In this document: piece by piece, positions 16,982 through 26,046 of the stretch
Numbering within the stretch: position 1 is the first letter of the stretch
Layout: each line of letters opens with the position of its first letter
From: a candidate division Hyd24-12 bacterium UBA6080
GTDB taxonomy: Bacteria > Fermentibacterota > Fermentibacteria > Fermentibacterales > JCC-6
Direction: 5' to 3'
DNA length: 64,000 nucleotides
Assembly: GCA_002436025.1 (NCBI GenBank)
Contig: DIXM01000017.1
Location: 22,499-86,498 of the forward strand
Translations under genes and position numbers: made by a program
The notes under the pieces: model-generated
Databases searched by the model: none
What the model saw: only the letters and a program-made list of their open reading frames with translations
Told to the model about the DNA's origin: nothing

Positions 16982-17102
16982 GTTATGATGTCTTGTGCGT
17001 CCCGAAGATGACGAACGGATCGTAGTTCTCTCGGTGTTTCATGCCAGACGTGACCCTGCCCACTGGCAGGAAAGGATCTCTCCAGAGCCGTTACACAAGT
17101 AA
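16978..17102 (+). pseudogene. RelE/ParE-type toxin remnant with internal deletion
   Basis: Overlapping the antitoxin stop, a TTG at 16978 begins LSYDVL, like the usual toxin N-terminus. The same frame soon hits TAG. In another frame from 16994 the DNA reads VRPEDDERIVVLSVFHARRDPAHWQERI and stops at 17100-17102, the typical C-terminus of this toxin family. About 50-60 central codons are missing, so one deletion that also shifts the frame explains the pattern. The toxin cannot be functional. Confidence 0.7.
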
Positions 17103-17126
17103 CAGGATTAGAAAAGGAAGAAAAGA

Positions 17127-17831
17127 ATGACTCTCAACCGTTTTCGATCCGGAAGCTTTTTCATCGCATGTCTTTTGCTCTCGGCAGGATCGTATGCGCA
17201 AAGCACTGAGATAGTGCTGGATGACCCGGGCAACCTGGTGGACTTCAGGGGCCAGGAGGGCCAGACCTACTACTTCAGTGTTACCGGCAGCACGCAGGGA
17301 AGCATCTGGGGAACCGACGTCTACACCGATGACTCGTCCCTTGCTACCGCAGCCGTTCATGCCGGCGTTCTCCTTGAGGGTCAGACCGGCGTGGTGAAGG
17401 TCACCATTATCACCGGTCTGAGCAGCTACGACGGATCCACCCAAAACGGCGTGACCTCGATGGATTACGGCGACTGGTACGGAAGTTACAAGGTCGAGGG
17501 AGTAACGAAGACAGATCAGACATCCATTACGGTATCAGCCTTCCCCGATCCGGGCAACCTCACAGCTTACAGGGGTCAGGACATCTCGCCCATGCTTTTC
17601 CAGGTCACGGGCAGCACCCAGGGAAGCGTATGGGGAACCGACGTCTACACCGATGACTCGTCCCTCGCCACTGCAGCGGTTCATGCAGGCGTTCTTGCTG
17701 AGGGCGAGAACGGCGTTGTCATCGTGACTATCCTTCCGGGCCGCTCCGGTTACACCGGCTCGACCCGCAACGGGGTCACGACCTACGACTACGGGAGCTG
17801 GCACGGCAGCTACTCGGTTGGCGAGCCCTGA
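17127..17831 (+). CDS. Secreted protein with two tandem LCCL-like domains
   Basis: 234 residues with a signal peptide ending near SYAQS. Two repeats of about 105 residues follow. Each contains GSTQGSxWGTDVYTDDSSLATAAVHAGVL, a GVV(K/I)VTI strand, and then Y.GST.NGV. This is the LCCL signature (YTDDSSLxxAAVHAGV), but the family's cysteines are absent, as is usual for bacterial members. LCCL domains bind carbohydrate or lipopolysaccharide in animals; the bacterial role is unknown. The ribosome-binding site AAGGAAG is well placed. The two repeats are also nearly identical as DNA. Confidence 0.8.
   Translation: MTLNRFRSGSFFIACLLLSAGSYAQSTEIVLDDPGNLVDFRGQEGQTYYFSVTGSTQGSIWGTDVYTDDSSLATAAVHAGVLLEGQTGVVKVTIITGLSSYDGSTQNGVTSMDYGDWYGSYKVEGVTKTDQTSITVSAFPDPGNLTAYRGQDISPMLFQVTGSTQGSVWGTDVYTDDSSLATAAVHAGVLAEGENGVVIVTILPGRSGYTGSTRNGVTTYDYGSWHGSYSVGEP
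17286..17698 (+). repeat. Two near-identical DNA repeats encoding the LCCL cores
   Basis: Stretches at about 17286-17374 and 17610-17698 differ at only a handful of mostly third-codon positions. This indicates a recent duplication or gene conversion within the LCCL gene. Confidence 0.75.
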
Positions 17832-17842
17832 ACAAGGGGCTT

Positions 17843-18271
17843 TTGATACCGGCATCCGCAGGGCTCCTGCTCTGCGGGTGCCTGAACTTCGGGGAGGATG
17901 TTCTCACATCCGAACCCACTCCCGAACAGGTCGAGTACTGCAGAACAACCCTTCACATCCCGGATGAGCTTGAGATCGAACCTTTGGGCCTGAAGATACT
18001 GGGATCGGGCATCGACACGGCGGTCTGGTTCGTATTCAGGACTCCCGAGACTGACCGCGCACTGTTCTTCGAACCCGGCGTGGCTCCCCCCGACTCCCTC
18101 CACGAGAGGGTCACCCTTCCATGGGATGAATCCATGCCCCAGTGGTGGAACACCCGCGACAGGACCTTCGTGGGCTGGACGGCTGAGCTGCCCGCCGCGA
18201 AGTGGATGACGGTGGGTTTCCAGCCAACTTCCGACGGCACGCTGTGTTACGTTTTCTGGCACGAGACATGA
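17843..18271 (+). CDS. Small lipoprotein of unknown function
   Basis: 142 residues from a TTG start with AAGGGG five bases upstream. The N-terminus IPASAGLLLCGC carries a lipobox-like end (Cys11 or Cys13), predicting a short lipoprotein signal. The rest (EYCRTTLHIPDELEIEPLG..., GWTAELPAAKWMTVGF) has no recognised family. It follows the LCCL gene by 11 bases and precedes another secreted protein by 16, so the three genes probably form one transcript. Confidence 0.55.
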   Translation: MIPASAGLLLCGCLNFGEDVLTSEPTPEQVEYCRTTLHIPDELEIEPLGLKILGSGIDTAVWFVFRTPETDRALFFEPGVAPPDSLHERVTLPWDESMPQWWNTRDRTFVGWTAELPAAKWMTVGFQPTSDGTLCYVFWHET

Positions 18272-18287
18272 ACTGGAAGGCGGCGTC

Positions 18288-18752
18288 ATGACAAAGTGGA
18301 AATGGATCCTGCCCGTCCTTTGCTGCGTTCTTCCGTTACAGGCAAGCCAGGTCTTCCAAATGAGCCTGGACGAGGTTATGGGATTCACCGATGCGGTGTT
18401 CGTGGCCAGGGTGGAAAGTGTCGTGCACACACCTTTTGAATACCATGCAAGGGCGGACTTCAGACTGATCGTGACAGAGGTTCTGCTTGGCCCCGATTCA
18501 CTCGCCGGCACCAGCCTTGACGCTTTCTACACCATGGACCTTCCAAGCGTCTACGTTGATTCCGACGGCACCGAGATATGGGAATCACCCATAGTTTTCG
18601 GTTCAGGAATTGAGATGAGCGTCAGCGCCGGAGACACGGTGGTAGCCCTGGCCGGACGGCCGGTGAGCGATCAACCCGTGAACATTGTAAGGCTCGAGCA
18701 CGCTGACAGTCTTTTGAGCATGAGGGACAGGCTCAGCCCCGATATTCAGTAA
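18288..18752 (+). CDS. Small secreted protein of unknown function
   Basis: 154 residues with GGAAGGCGGCG before the ATG and a signal peptide (WILPVLCCVLPLQASQ). The mature part is beta-rich (FTDAVFVARVESVV, DFRLIVTEVLLGP, SVSAGDTVVALAGRP), like many secreted proteins with an OB-like or NTR-like sandwich. No family was assigned. It is the third gene of the small secreted-protein unit and converges with the Ehr operon. Confidence 0.55.
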   Translation: MTKWKWILPVLCCVLPLQASQVFQMSLDEVMGFTDAVFVARVESVVHTPFEYHARADFRLIVTEVLLGPDSLAGTSLDAFYTMDLPSVYVDSDGTEIWESPIVFGSGIEMSVSAGDTVVALAGRPVSDQPVNIVRLEHADSLLSMRDRLSPDIQ

Positions 18753-18765
18753 GCCGGCCCCTGCC

Positions 18766-19518
18766 TCATGCCCGGCCCAGGAATCTCAGAAGGCCGTCGA
18801 GGATGGTAAGGGGATGGGGCGGGCAGCCCGGTATGTAAAGGTCGACGGGCAGAAGGCTGTCGACCCCGCTGCATGTCTCCGGAACATCACGGTAAAGACC
18901 ACCCGATATGGCGCATGCACCTGCGGCAATGACTATCCTGGGCTCGGGGACGGCTTCGAAGGTCCGTAACAGGGGTTCGCGCATGTTCACCGTGACGGGT
19001 CCCGTAACGAACACCCCGTCAGCGTGCCTCGGAGATGCAACGAACTGTATCCCGAACCTGCCGAGGTCCCAGCCCACGGTTGAAAGCACGTTGGTATCGG
19101 CCTCGCACGCGTTGCACCCGCCGGCGCAGACCTCCCTGAGCTTCAGTGAACGCTTGAAAAGCCTTGCGGAGTCTGAGAATGCTTCAGGTACTTCAGTGTC
19201 CCCCACCCCCACCACGAGGTCTTCCCTTCTGCGTGCTGCAAGCCGGTGCTCACGGGTCAGGGTGATCGCCTTTTGGGGACACACTGCGACGCACTCTCCG
19301 CAGAAGACGCACCTGCCCGTATCGATGCGGACGGTTCCGTCGGGGCCGGGAAGAACAGCTCCCGTGGGGCATGCAGAAACACACAGGCCGCACCCGCTGC
19401 AGTCGCTGCTTATCACAGGCCTTCCCGAAAACCTTGCGGGAAGCTCGGGGGCTGGCCCGGACGGATACCTCATGGTCCGGTACTTCTGGTTGAACCTGGC
19501 CCTTATTATTCGGAACAT
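18766..19518 (-). CDS. Fused ferredoxin (HyfH-like) and small subunit (HyfI/NuoB-like) of an Ehr-type complex
   Basis: 250 residues. Residues about 38-75 carry two [4Fe-4S] motifs, CSGCGLCVSACP and CVFCGECVAVCP, equivalent to HyfH/EchF. From about residue 130 the protein becomes a NuoB/HycG-type small subunit with the four cysteines of the proximal cluster: CNAC, then GAC in AAGACAISGG, then GCPPHP. In most relatives these are two separate polypeptides; here they are one. It is the last gene of the operon, 12 bases after the large-subunit gene. It should pass electrons between a soluble ferredoxin and the membrane arm. Confidence 0.85.
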   Translation of the reverse strand: MFRIIRARFNQKYRTMRYPSGPAPELPARFSGRPVISSDCSGCGLCVSACPTGAVLPGPDGTVRIDTGRCVFCGECVAVCPQKAITLTREHRLAARRREDLVVGVGDTEVPEAFSDSARLFKRSLKLREVCAGGCNACEADTNVLSTVGWDLGRFGIQFVASPRHADGVFVTGPVTVNMREPLLRTFEAVPEPRIVIAAGACAISGGLYRDVPETCSGVDSLLPVDLYIPGCPPHPLTILDGLLRFLGRA

Positions 19519-19530
19519 TACGCCTTCCCC

Positions 19531-20988
19531 CTACAGGTCATGCCCGCAGTACGAGAGGTTGAAGCTCTTGTTGCACAGAGGAAAGTCGGACACCTGCTGC
19601 CCCCTGAGGGCGCAGGCGAGCCCGAACCAGTTGTGGAACGAGGGGTCAACGACGCTGGCGCGCCTGATGAAGCCCCGGCTGTCGGTAATGAGAACATGGC
19701 ACGCCTCGCCCCTCCATGTCTCGGTCAGAGACACCGATATCGAATCACACATCGCGGGCCCCGAACGTGCCTGCACCCCACCTCCGGGAAGACCCGAGAG
19801 CTGCTCGAGTATGAAGGCGGCGGAGCGCTGCACTTCCATCCACCTTACTATTGCCCGTGAGAAGACGTCACCGGAATCCCAGACGGACATTGGAATGTGG
19901 GACATGCGATAGATACCCGAGGGGAAGTCGTGCCTCGCGTCCATCTCGAGGCCCGAAGCCCTGGCCGCGGGTCCCACAAGACCGATCCTCCCCGCCATTT
20001 CCCGGGATACGGTGCCGATGCCCTCGAACCTGGAGAGGACGGAGGGGGTTTCAAGAAGGAGGGAGGCGGCCTCACCCGCATCGCGCAGGGCAGCCCTGAG
20101 TCGGCGGGCCATCTCCAGGGCGGTATCGGTGTCGATATCCATCCCGGTGCCGCCGGGACGGATGAGTCCACGGCCGAACCGGTTGCCGCAGAGCTGCGCG
20201 GTGATGTTGAGAACGTCTCCCCTGATGCGGCCGCAGAACGACATTGTGGGAAGGAAGCCGATGTCCCCCGCGAGGGCTCCGAGGTCGCCTATGTGGTTGG
20301 CCATGCGCTCAAGCTCGAGGGCCACCCCCCGCAGGACCTGGGCCCTTGCCGGAACATCGGTCTCACAGAGGGCTTCGAGGGCTGAGCAGAAACAGGTCGC
20401 ATGCCCTGCAGTTGCGTCACCGGCTATTGTCTCGGTAACAGCGACCTTCTTCAGGTCGGGAGGTCCTTCCAGGGCGTTCTCAACGCCCCGGTGCTGGTAT
20501 CCGAGGGCTATCTCGAGGTGAAAAACGGTCTCACCGTGGCACTGGAACCTGAAATGCCCGGGTTCAATTATCCCCGCATGCACCGGTCCCACCGCAACCT
20601 GATGAACCTCGGGGCCTTCCACCCGGAAGAAGCCCGTGCCCGCGCCTTCGGGCTCGCGGCGGACAGCCTTCATCCAGGGGTGCCCCTGGAACTCAACGCC
20701 ATCCCTTTCCCGGACCTCCCTTTCAAAGAGATGAACCGAGGGGCATTCAGGCGTAAGGGAAGGCATTGCCCCGTCGGGGATCGTGCTGAAAAGAGCGAGC
20801 TGCCCGCGTGACGGATGGGCAAGCACGGCGAAAAGCCTCTTGCCGTCGGGCATGGGGCATGCAAAGAAGGCTGATACCCTGGCCCCTTCTGCGACCGCTC
20901 CAAGAACCTCCTGCGCGAACCCTTCACGGGAGTACACCGGAACGTCCCGAACGGGAAGGGAACCGCAGTTGGCTGTCACTGCCGTCAT
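19531..20988 (-). CDS. Large subunit (NuoC-NuoD/HyfG-like) lacking the [NiFe] ligands
   Basis: 485 residues. Residues 1-115 are NuoC-like (ending HPWMKAVRRE). The remainder is HyfG/NuoD-like: VGPVHAGIIEPGHFRF, ALGYQHRGVE, ELERMANHIGDLG. The positions that hold the first Ni-binding CxxC in hydrogenases read ETIAGDATAGHATCF. The C-terminal pair (DPCxxC) reads VVDPSFHNW, followed by DFPLCNKSFNLSYCGHDL. So all four Ni ligands are missing, as in Ehr complexes and complex I. It overlaps the preceding gene by four bases (ATGA). Confidence 0.85.
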   Translation of the reverse strand: MTAVTANCGSLPVRDVPVYSREGFAQEVLGAVAEGARVSAFFACPMPDGKRLFAVLAHPSRGQLALFSTIPDGAMPSLTPECPSVHLFEREVRERDGVEFQGHPWMKAVRREPEGAGTGFFRVEGPEVHQVAVGPVHAGIIEPGHFRFQCHGETVFHLEIALGYQHRGVENALEGPPDLKKVAVTETIAGDATAGHATCFCSALEALCETDVPARAQVLRGVALELERMANHIGDLGALAGDIGFLPTMSFCGRIRGDVLNITAQLCGNRFGRGLIRPGGTGMDIDTDTALEMARRLRAALRDAGEAASLLLETPSVLSRFEGIGTVSREMAGRIGLVGPAARASGLEMDARHDFPSGIYRMSHIPMSVWDSGDVFSRAIVRWMEVQRSAAFILEQLSGLPGGGVQARSGPAMCDSISVSLTETWRGEACHVLITDSRGFIRRASVVDPSFHNWFGLACALRGQQVSDFPLCNKSFNLSYCGHDL

Positions 20989-22472
20989 TGCGCACCGCCC
21001 AGTACCGCCGCCGCAGAGGCGAATGCTTTTGTCAGAAAGCCGGGCATCAGTACCCCGAGAAGGAGCAGGGCAGAGAGTGGAAGGATCACGATGAAATGCT
21101 CGAGAACCGTGGCTTTTGGAAAAACGGGTTTTGGATCACGGGGTTTCCAGACCATGGGAAGCAGGAATCGAAGTGCTCCCGCGAACACGATGCACATCCC
21201 AAGCAAAAACAGTACTGCGGTGACCCATTCGCCCGAGTCCACTGCGGCGCGGAGTATCATGAACTCGCTGAAGAAGATGGCGAAGGGGGCGGTGCCGACG
21301 AGCCCGAGAATGCCGCTCAGAAGCCCGGCGCCCCAGAGGGGGGAGGCGGCAAGTGTTCCTGTCAGCCTCCGCATGTCGTTGGTCCCGTAGGCCTTGATGA
21401 TCCGGCCCGCGCTGAGGAATGCCGTGCTCTTCCCAAGGGAGTGGGAGAGCATGTGGAACATGGCCGCGAAGGCCCCTGCCCCGCCAAGTCCGGCACCCAG
21501 GGCGATGATGCCCATGTGCTCGAGGCTGGAATAGGCAAGAAGGCGCTTGAGGTCTCTCTGGACAACTATGAAAGCCGCGGCGGTGAGTATGGAAAGAAGG
21601 CCCGCCGCAATAAGTATCTCCCTCCCCCATCCCTGACCGCCGGTTGCCGCCTCGACAATGGGAAGGGTGCGGAGGATGCAGTAGAGCGAGGCGTTCAGAA
21701 GGAACCCCGAAAAGATGGCGGAAACAGGCGCGGGCGCCTGGCTGTGGGCATCGGGGAGCCAGTTGTGCATGGGCGCCAGCCCCGCCTTGGTTCCGTAGCC
21801 TATCACCATGAAGATGAAGCCCGCCTTGACCAGCGTCACGTTGAGACCGCCGGCTGAAGCCATCAGGCTCGTCCAGAGAAGGGATTCGTTGCCGTGTACG
21901 GCCGTCGGCCCGGTAGACGCCGAAAGAAGGAGGGTTCCGGTGAAGGCCATGGCGACCCCGACAGAACACATGAGGAGGTACTTCCACATGGCCTCGAGCG
22001 ACCCGGGTGTAACATGAACGCAGATGAGGAACGCCGTCAGAAGGGTTGTGGCCTCGATGCCGACCCACATCACGCCCATGTTGTTGGAGAGAAGGACGAC
22101 GAGCATCGCCGAGAGCGAGCCGAACCAGAGCCCGCCGTACCTTCTGGCGGCTGCGGTGTCCAGTGTGTTTTTGCGGACCTCGTCGGCGAAGTACCCCGGA
22201 GAGTGCAGGGCGCCCAGCGAGTAGACGATGCAGAGCACCATCATGTGAAGGGCCGAGAGGGCGTCGAGCCTGATCCAGTCACCGAGCATGACAAGCGGTT
22301 CGCCACCTGCAAGCACAACTGCAACAGGGACGGCGGCGAGCAGGGAGACAGCCACGGTGCCAACCGCGCAGAGCCTGAGGATGGCAGCCGGTGACCTGCC
22401 GGCAAGGCTTGCCAGGGAGAGAAGGACGGGAAGCCCGACAAGCAGCGGAAGGAGAAGGGCGAACGGTATCAT
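20985..22472 (-). CDS. hyfF: Antiporter-like membrane subunit (HyfF/NuoL-M-like)
   Basis: 495 residues with about 14 membrane helices. Family motifs are seen around VALVKAGFIFMVIGYGTKAGLAPMHNWLPDAHSQAPAPVSA, where the lysines and His of the proton channel lie, and LLAYSSLEHMGI. It belongs to the Mrp-antiporter/ND4-ND5 superfamily and would move protons or sodium ions. It follows the HyfE-like gene by four bases and overlaps the large-subunit gene. Confidence 0.88.
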   Translation of the reverse strand: MIPFALLLPLLVGLPVLLSLASLAGRSPAAILRLCAVGTVAVSLLAAVPVAVVLAGGEPLVMLGDWIRLDALSALHMMVLCIVYSLGALHSPGYFADEVRKNTLDTAAARRYGGLWFGSLSAMLVVLLSNNMGVMWVGIEATTLLTAFLICVHVTPGSLEAMWKYLLMCSVGVAMAFTGTLLLSASTGPTAVHGNESLLWTSLMASAGGLNVTLVKAGFIFMVIGYGTKAGLAPMHNWLPDAHSQAPAPVSAIFSGFLLNASLYCILRTLPIVEAATGGQGWGREILIAAGLLSILTAAAFIVVQRDLKRLLAYSSLEHMGIIALGAGLGGAGAFAAMFHMLSHSLGKSTAFLSAGRIIKAYGTNDMRRLTGTLAASPLWGAGLLSGILGLVGTAPFAIFFSEFMILRAAVDSGEWVTAVLFLLGMCIVFAGALRFLLPMVWKPRDPKPVFPKATVLEHFIVILPLSALLLLGVLMPGFLTKAFASAAAVLGGAQ

Positions 22473-22476
22473 GGCG

Positions 22477-23121
22477 CTATCCCCTGAGCTTCGCGAGACG
22501 GTTGGAATCCATGTGATCGAACTCCATGTTGATCCGGTAGATCGCTATACCCATCACGAAGACCGCCACGAACATGTCCATGAGGACTCCCAGTTCCACA
22601 AGGAAGGGCACGTCCCTGACTATTGCGAGGCTGAGGGCGTAAATGCCGTTCTCGAGAACGAGGTAGCCGATGACCTGGTTGACGGCCGTCCTTCTGGCCA
22701 CCACCAGGAAGAGCCCCGTGAACATCATCGAAAGCGAAACCGGAACAACGATGGCCGACTCGAGATGGAGCGGGAAGGAAAGCCTGCCGTCGAGCCAGAA
22801 AGAGGCGGAAAGGGCAAGTACGCCGGCAAGAAGGGAGGTGGTGTACCCCACGAAGGGTTTCACCTCACGGCTGCTGGCTGATTCCCTTATGGCGCGGTTG
22901 AGAAGCCGGGGGAACACGAACCCCTTCAAAACCACCACCGCGATGCCCAGGGCTGCAATTCGGAAGGAAAAACCGGCGTCGGCCGTGGCAATGGGAAGAA
23001 GCCCGACCATTATCCCCTGCCAGGCGGCGATGCGGATGCAGTTGCCAAGACGGCCCGACCCCAGCAGGATGAAGTCGGACAGGATCAGGGCAACAAGGAT
23101 GATGTCGAGATATGCGGTCAT
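22477..23121 (-). CDS. hyfE: HyfE/NuoK-like membrane subunit
   Basis: 214 residues with about seven membrane helices. The part near residues 140-165 (NQVIGYLVLENGIYALSLAIV) contains the buried glutamate that is conserved in NuoK/MnhC-type subunits. The N-terminal part matches HyfE. It overlaps the stop of the HyfC-like gene by four bases and precedes the HyfF-like gene by four. Confidence 0.83.
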   Translation of the reverse strand: MTAYLDIILVALILSDFILLGSGRLGNCIRIAAWQGIMVGLLPIATADAGFSFRIAALGIAVVVLKGFVFPRLLNRAIRESASSREVKPFVGYTTSLLAGVLALSASFWLDGRLSFPLHLESAIVVPVSLSMMFTGLFLVVARRTAVNQVIGYLVLENGIYALSLAIVRDVPFLVELGVLMDMFVAVFVMGIAIYRINMEFDHMDSNRLAKLRG

Positions 23122-24038
23122 TGAAGGAACCTCGTTGAAAGGATGAACGCCAGGACCGAAATGGCGCCTGCACCCGCCAGGAGGTGGGGCGTCTTGAGCA
23201 GGCTCAGTCTGGCCATGACCGATTCCACCGTACCCACAAGCACCCCAACCAAAAGCATGCCGGCAGGGAACCAGGCGATGTACTGAAAGCTGCTCCCGCC
23301 AAGCGCAGTCAGAAAAAGGTTCACGATGAGGGATGCGAAAACCCAGAGCTTCAGGGCAGCCCCGTAGGTGATCAACGCGAAGTCCGGTCCCGAGTTGTCG
23401 AGAACCATCACTTCGTGCACCATTGTGAGCTCAAGATGGGTGTTGGGGTCGTCGAAGGGTATCCTCGAATTCTCGGCCAGCAAGACGATGAAGAACGAAA
23501 CTGCCACGAGGCACAGGGCAGTTCCTGCGGACAGCCATTCCCCCGAGCCCAGTCCCCCGTACATCCCGCCAAGAGACATTTCGCCCGAAACCCTGACGAG
23601 CACCCCGAACCCGATCAGAAGGGCCGGTTCGGAAAGGGCCGAGTAAAGGACCTCACGGCTGGCCCCCATCCCCTCGAAGCTGGAACCCGTGTCGAGGGCT
23701 GAACTCACCGTGAAGAACCTCGCAAGTCCGAGCAGGCAGAGAAGGAAAACGAAGTCGCCCGGAAAACCCCACCCGGGCGAAACGATTGATGGCGCAACCA
23801 GTGCTGCAGCGGACACAGTGACAACAAGCGCCAGTGAGGGTGCAACCCTGAAGAGAAAGGTGGTGGTTCCGCTCATCACCTGGCCCCTGCGCAGAAGCTT
23901 TACGAGATCGTGGTACTGCTGAAAAAGCGGCGCTCCCCTTCTCCCGGCGAAGGCGGCCTTTGTCCTGACCGTCACGCCAAGGAGGAGCGGGGCGAGCAGA
24001 AGGCCTGACAAAAAGAGGATTAGCCCGGGCAAAGTCAT
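23118..24038 (-). CDS. hyfC: HyfC/NuoH-like membrane subunit
   Basis: 306 residues from the ATG at 24038, chosen because an earlier ATG at 24074 would overlap the previous gene by 32 bases. About eight membrane helices. The sequence RRGAPLFQQYHDLVKLL and the later ENSRIPFDDPNTHLELTMVHEVM are hallmarks of the NuoH/HyfC/EchB subunit that couples the soluble arm to the ion pumps. The glutamates of this loop are those used for proton transfer in complex I. Confidence 0.88.
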   Translation of the reverse strand: MTLPGLILFLSGLLLAPLLLGVTVRTKAAFAGRRGAPLFQQYHDLVKLLRRGQVMSGTTTFLFRVAPSLALVVTVSAAALVAPSIVSPGWGFPGDFVFLLCLLGLARFFTVSSALDTGSSFEGMGASREVLYSALSEPALLIGFGVLVRVSGEMSLGGMYGGLGSGEWLSAGTALCLVAVSFFIVLLAENSRIPFDDPNTHLELTMVHEVMVLDNSGPDFALITYGAALKLWVFASLIVNLFLTALGGSSFQYIAWFPAGMLLVGVLVGTVESVMARLSLLKTPHLLAGAGAISVLAFILSTRFLQ

Positions 24039-24042
24039 TCCC

Positions 24043-26037
24043 CTACCCCAGCTTCCATGCAAGCAGTGCGGCAAGCGCCACCACGATGGAAAGCACGTAA
24101 AGGTTTATCCTGCCGTGCTGTATCACCCTGAGCCGCTTGAAAAGCCTCTCCATGCCGGTAAAGAGGGGGATGTAGAACCTGTCCGTGCAGGCGTCGGGGG
24201 TGTCGGAAGAAAAACCTGCACGGTCAGGGAAAAGCCCGCCGGGGGAAGCAAGGTTCCTCCCGGTGCCGAGAGCCGGCCCGAAAAGACCGGTGAGGGGATC
24301 GGCGAAGGAAGAGGCCGTGTACTGCATCGAAGGCTCAGGCGAACCGTAACCGCAGCCCCAGGTCGGGGCTGTGGTGACGCTGCGCCGCGCCAGTAGCCTG
24401 GAACGGACGAACAGAAGAAGCAGCACCGCGGCGATGACCGAAACCGAACCGATGGAAGCGTACCGCAGGGTGCTTTCGGCATGAGATGCATGAACACCCG
24501 TGGCCACGGGGAAGCCGAACCCTGTCGTGAGCATGCCCACCACCGGTTCGACAAGACCGACAAGGAGCCACCCGCCAAGGCCCATCAAAAGGCAGAGAAG
24601 GGAGAGGGCAACAAGTGGGAACCGCATGGAAAAATGTGATTCTCGCGCACTCCCGGCCCCGGGGCTTCTTGGCTCGCCCAGAAAGGCGATGCCGAAAGCC
24701 TTGGTGAAGCATGCCAGGGCCAGCCCGCCCATCAGGGCGAGACCACCGATGGCGATAATGCCGGGGAGAGCCCCCTGAGTGCCGGCACCGTTCTGAATAC
24801 CCGTAAACGCAGCCAGATAAGCCGTAAGCTCGCCGACAAAACCGTTGAGGGGGGGCAGCCCGCAGATCGCAACGCTTCCCGCCAGAAAGGCCGCTCCCGT
24901 GACCGGCATTCTCTTCAAAAGCCCGCCGAGCTGGTCGAGCTCCCTTGTCCCGGTTGCATTCTGGATGGCACCCGCTGCAAGGAAGAGAAGGCTTTTAAAA
25001 ACGGAGTGGTTCAGAACGTGCAGGAAGGCGCCTGCAAATCCGAGGAAAGCCATTGCCGGGATGCCGTAACTGATACCCAGAAGACCCAGTCCGAGCCCCA
25101 TGCCGATGATGCCTATGTTTTCAACGCTGCTGTAGGCGAGCATCCTTTTCAGCTCGTGCTGGGAAAGGGCCATCAGCACTCCCGCAACGCCCGAAAGAAG
25201 GCCAACCCCGAGAAGCGTCCAGCCCCACCATGCGGGGGGCGGCCCCATGAAGAGGATGAACCGGAGAAGACCGTAGATACCGGTCTTGATCATGACACCG
25301 CTCATCACCGCAGACACATTTGATGGCGCAGACGGGTGGGCCTCGGGGAGCCAGACGTGGAAGGGAACGAAACCGGCCTTCGTGCCGAAGCCGACAAGGG
25401 CCAGAACGAATGCGGCCCCGGCCCATGAGCGGTCGGGAAGTGATAGACCGGTAAAATCGAGCGAGCCGCCTGAACCAAGCATGGAGAAGAGAAGAAGTAT
25501 GCACGCGGTACCCAGGTGAGTTGCCACGAGGTAGATCCAGGCGGCCCTGCGAACGGGTTCCCTGCCGGCGTCAAAGAGCACCAGGAAAAATGATGCCAGA
25601 GCCATGACCTCCCAGCCCAGCAGAAAGAGCAGGGCGTTGCGGGCCACGGTGACGAGCAGCATGCCTCCGGTCAGGAAATTGTAGAACGCCCAGAACCGCG
25701 ACATATCCTTTCCCTTGGCCGCATAAGGCTTCATGTAGCCGCAGCCGTGAAGCGCACAGAGGGCGGATATGACAAGCACGGGAAGGGCGAAAAGGGCGGA
25801 AAGCGGGTCGATCCCCACAGCCATGGACCCCGAGGGAGCTCCCCAGTGGATGCTGCCCGATTCCGCAGGACCATACAACATGGACAGAACCACTCCGAGC
25901 AGACCGACAGCGCACCCCGCGACATTCGCAACGGGACCGAAAACCCGGGAGAATCGGCTGTTACCCCGGAGAAACGCAGGAACGAGCCCTCCCGCAAGAA
26001 AGGTGCACAGAGATATGAAAAGAAGGGTGATCGTCAC
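24043..26037 (-). CDS. hyfB: HyfB/NuoL-like antiporter subunit
   Basis: 664 residues, GTG start at 26037 with AGAGG upstream. It has about 15-16 membrane helices. The core ALVGFGTKAGFVPFHVWLPEAHPSAPSNVSAVMSGVMIKTGIYG and AYSSVENIGIIG is typical of the HyfB/NuoL family and includes the channel lysines and histidine. The C-terminal extension (TTAPTWGCGYGSPEPSMQYTASSFADP) is specific to the HyfB/HycC branch. First structural gene of the operon, nine bases after the regulator gene. Confidence 0.9.
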   Translation of the reverse strand: MTITLLFISLCTFLAGGLVPAFLRGNSRFSRVFGPVANVAGCAVGLLGVVLSMLYGPAESGSIHWGAPSGSMAVGIDPLSALFALPVLVISALCALHGCGYMKPYAAKGKDMSRFWAFYNFLTGGMLLVTVARNALLFLLGWEVMALASFFLVLFDAGREPVRRAAWIYLVATHLGTACILLLFSMLGSGGSLDFTGLSLPDRSWAGAAFVLALVGFGTKAGFVPFHVWLPEAHPSAPSNVSAVMSGVMIKTGIYGLLRFILFMGPPPAWWGWTLLGVGLLSGVAGVLMALSQHELKRMLAYSSVENIGIIGMGLGLGLLGISYGIPAMAFLGFAGAFLHVLNHSVFKSLLFLAAGAIQNATGTRELDQLGGLLKRMPVTGAAFLAGSVAICGLPPLNGFVGELTAYLAAFTGIQNGAGTQGALPGIIAIGGLALMGGLALACFTKAFGIAFLGEPRSPGAGSARESHFSMRFPLVALSLLCLLMGLGGWLLVGLVEPVVGMLTTGFGFPVATGVHASHAESTLRYASIGSVSVIAAVLLLLFVRSRLLARRSVTTAPTWGCGYGSPEPSMQYTASSFADPLTGLFGPALGTGRNLASPGGLFPDRAGFSSDTPDACTDRFYIPLFTGMERLFKRLRVIQHGRINLYVLSIVVALAALLAWKLG

Positions 26038-26046
26038 CGCGCGCCT

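Noticed and set aside
19531..20988. Calling the large subunit a [NiFe] hydrogenase
   Set aside because: Both CxxC nickel-binding pairs are absent, so only an Ehr/NuoD-like label is supported.
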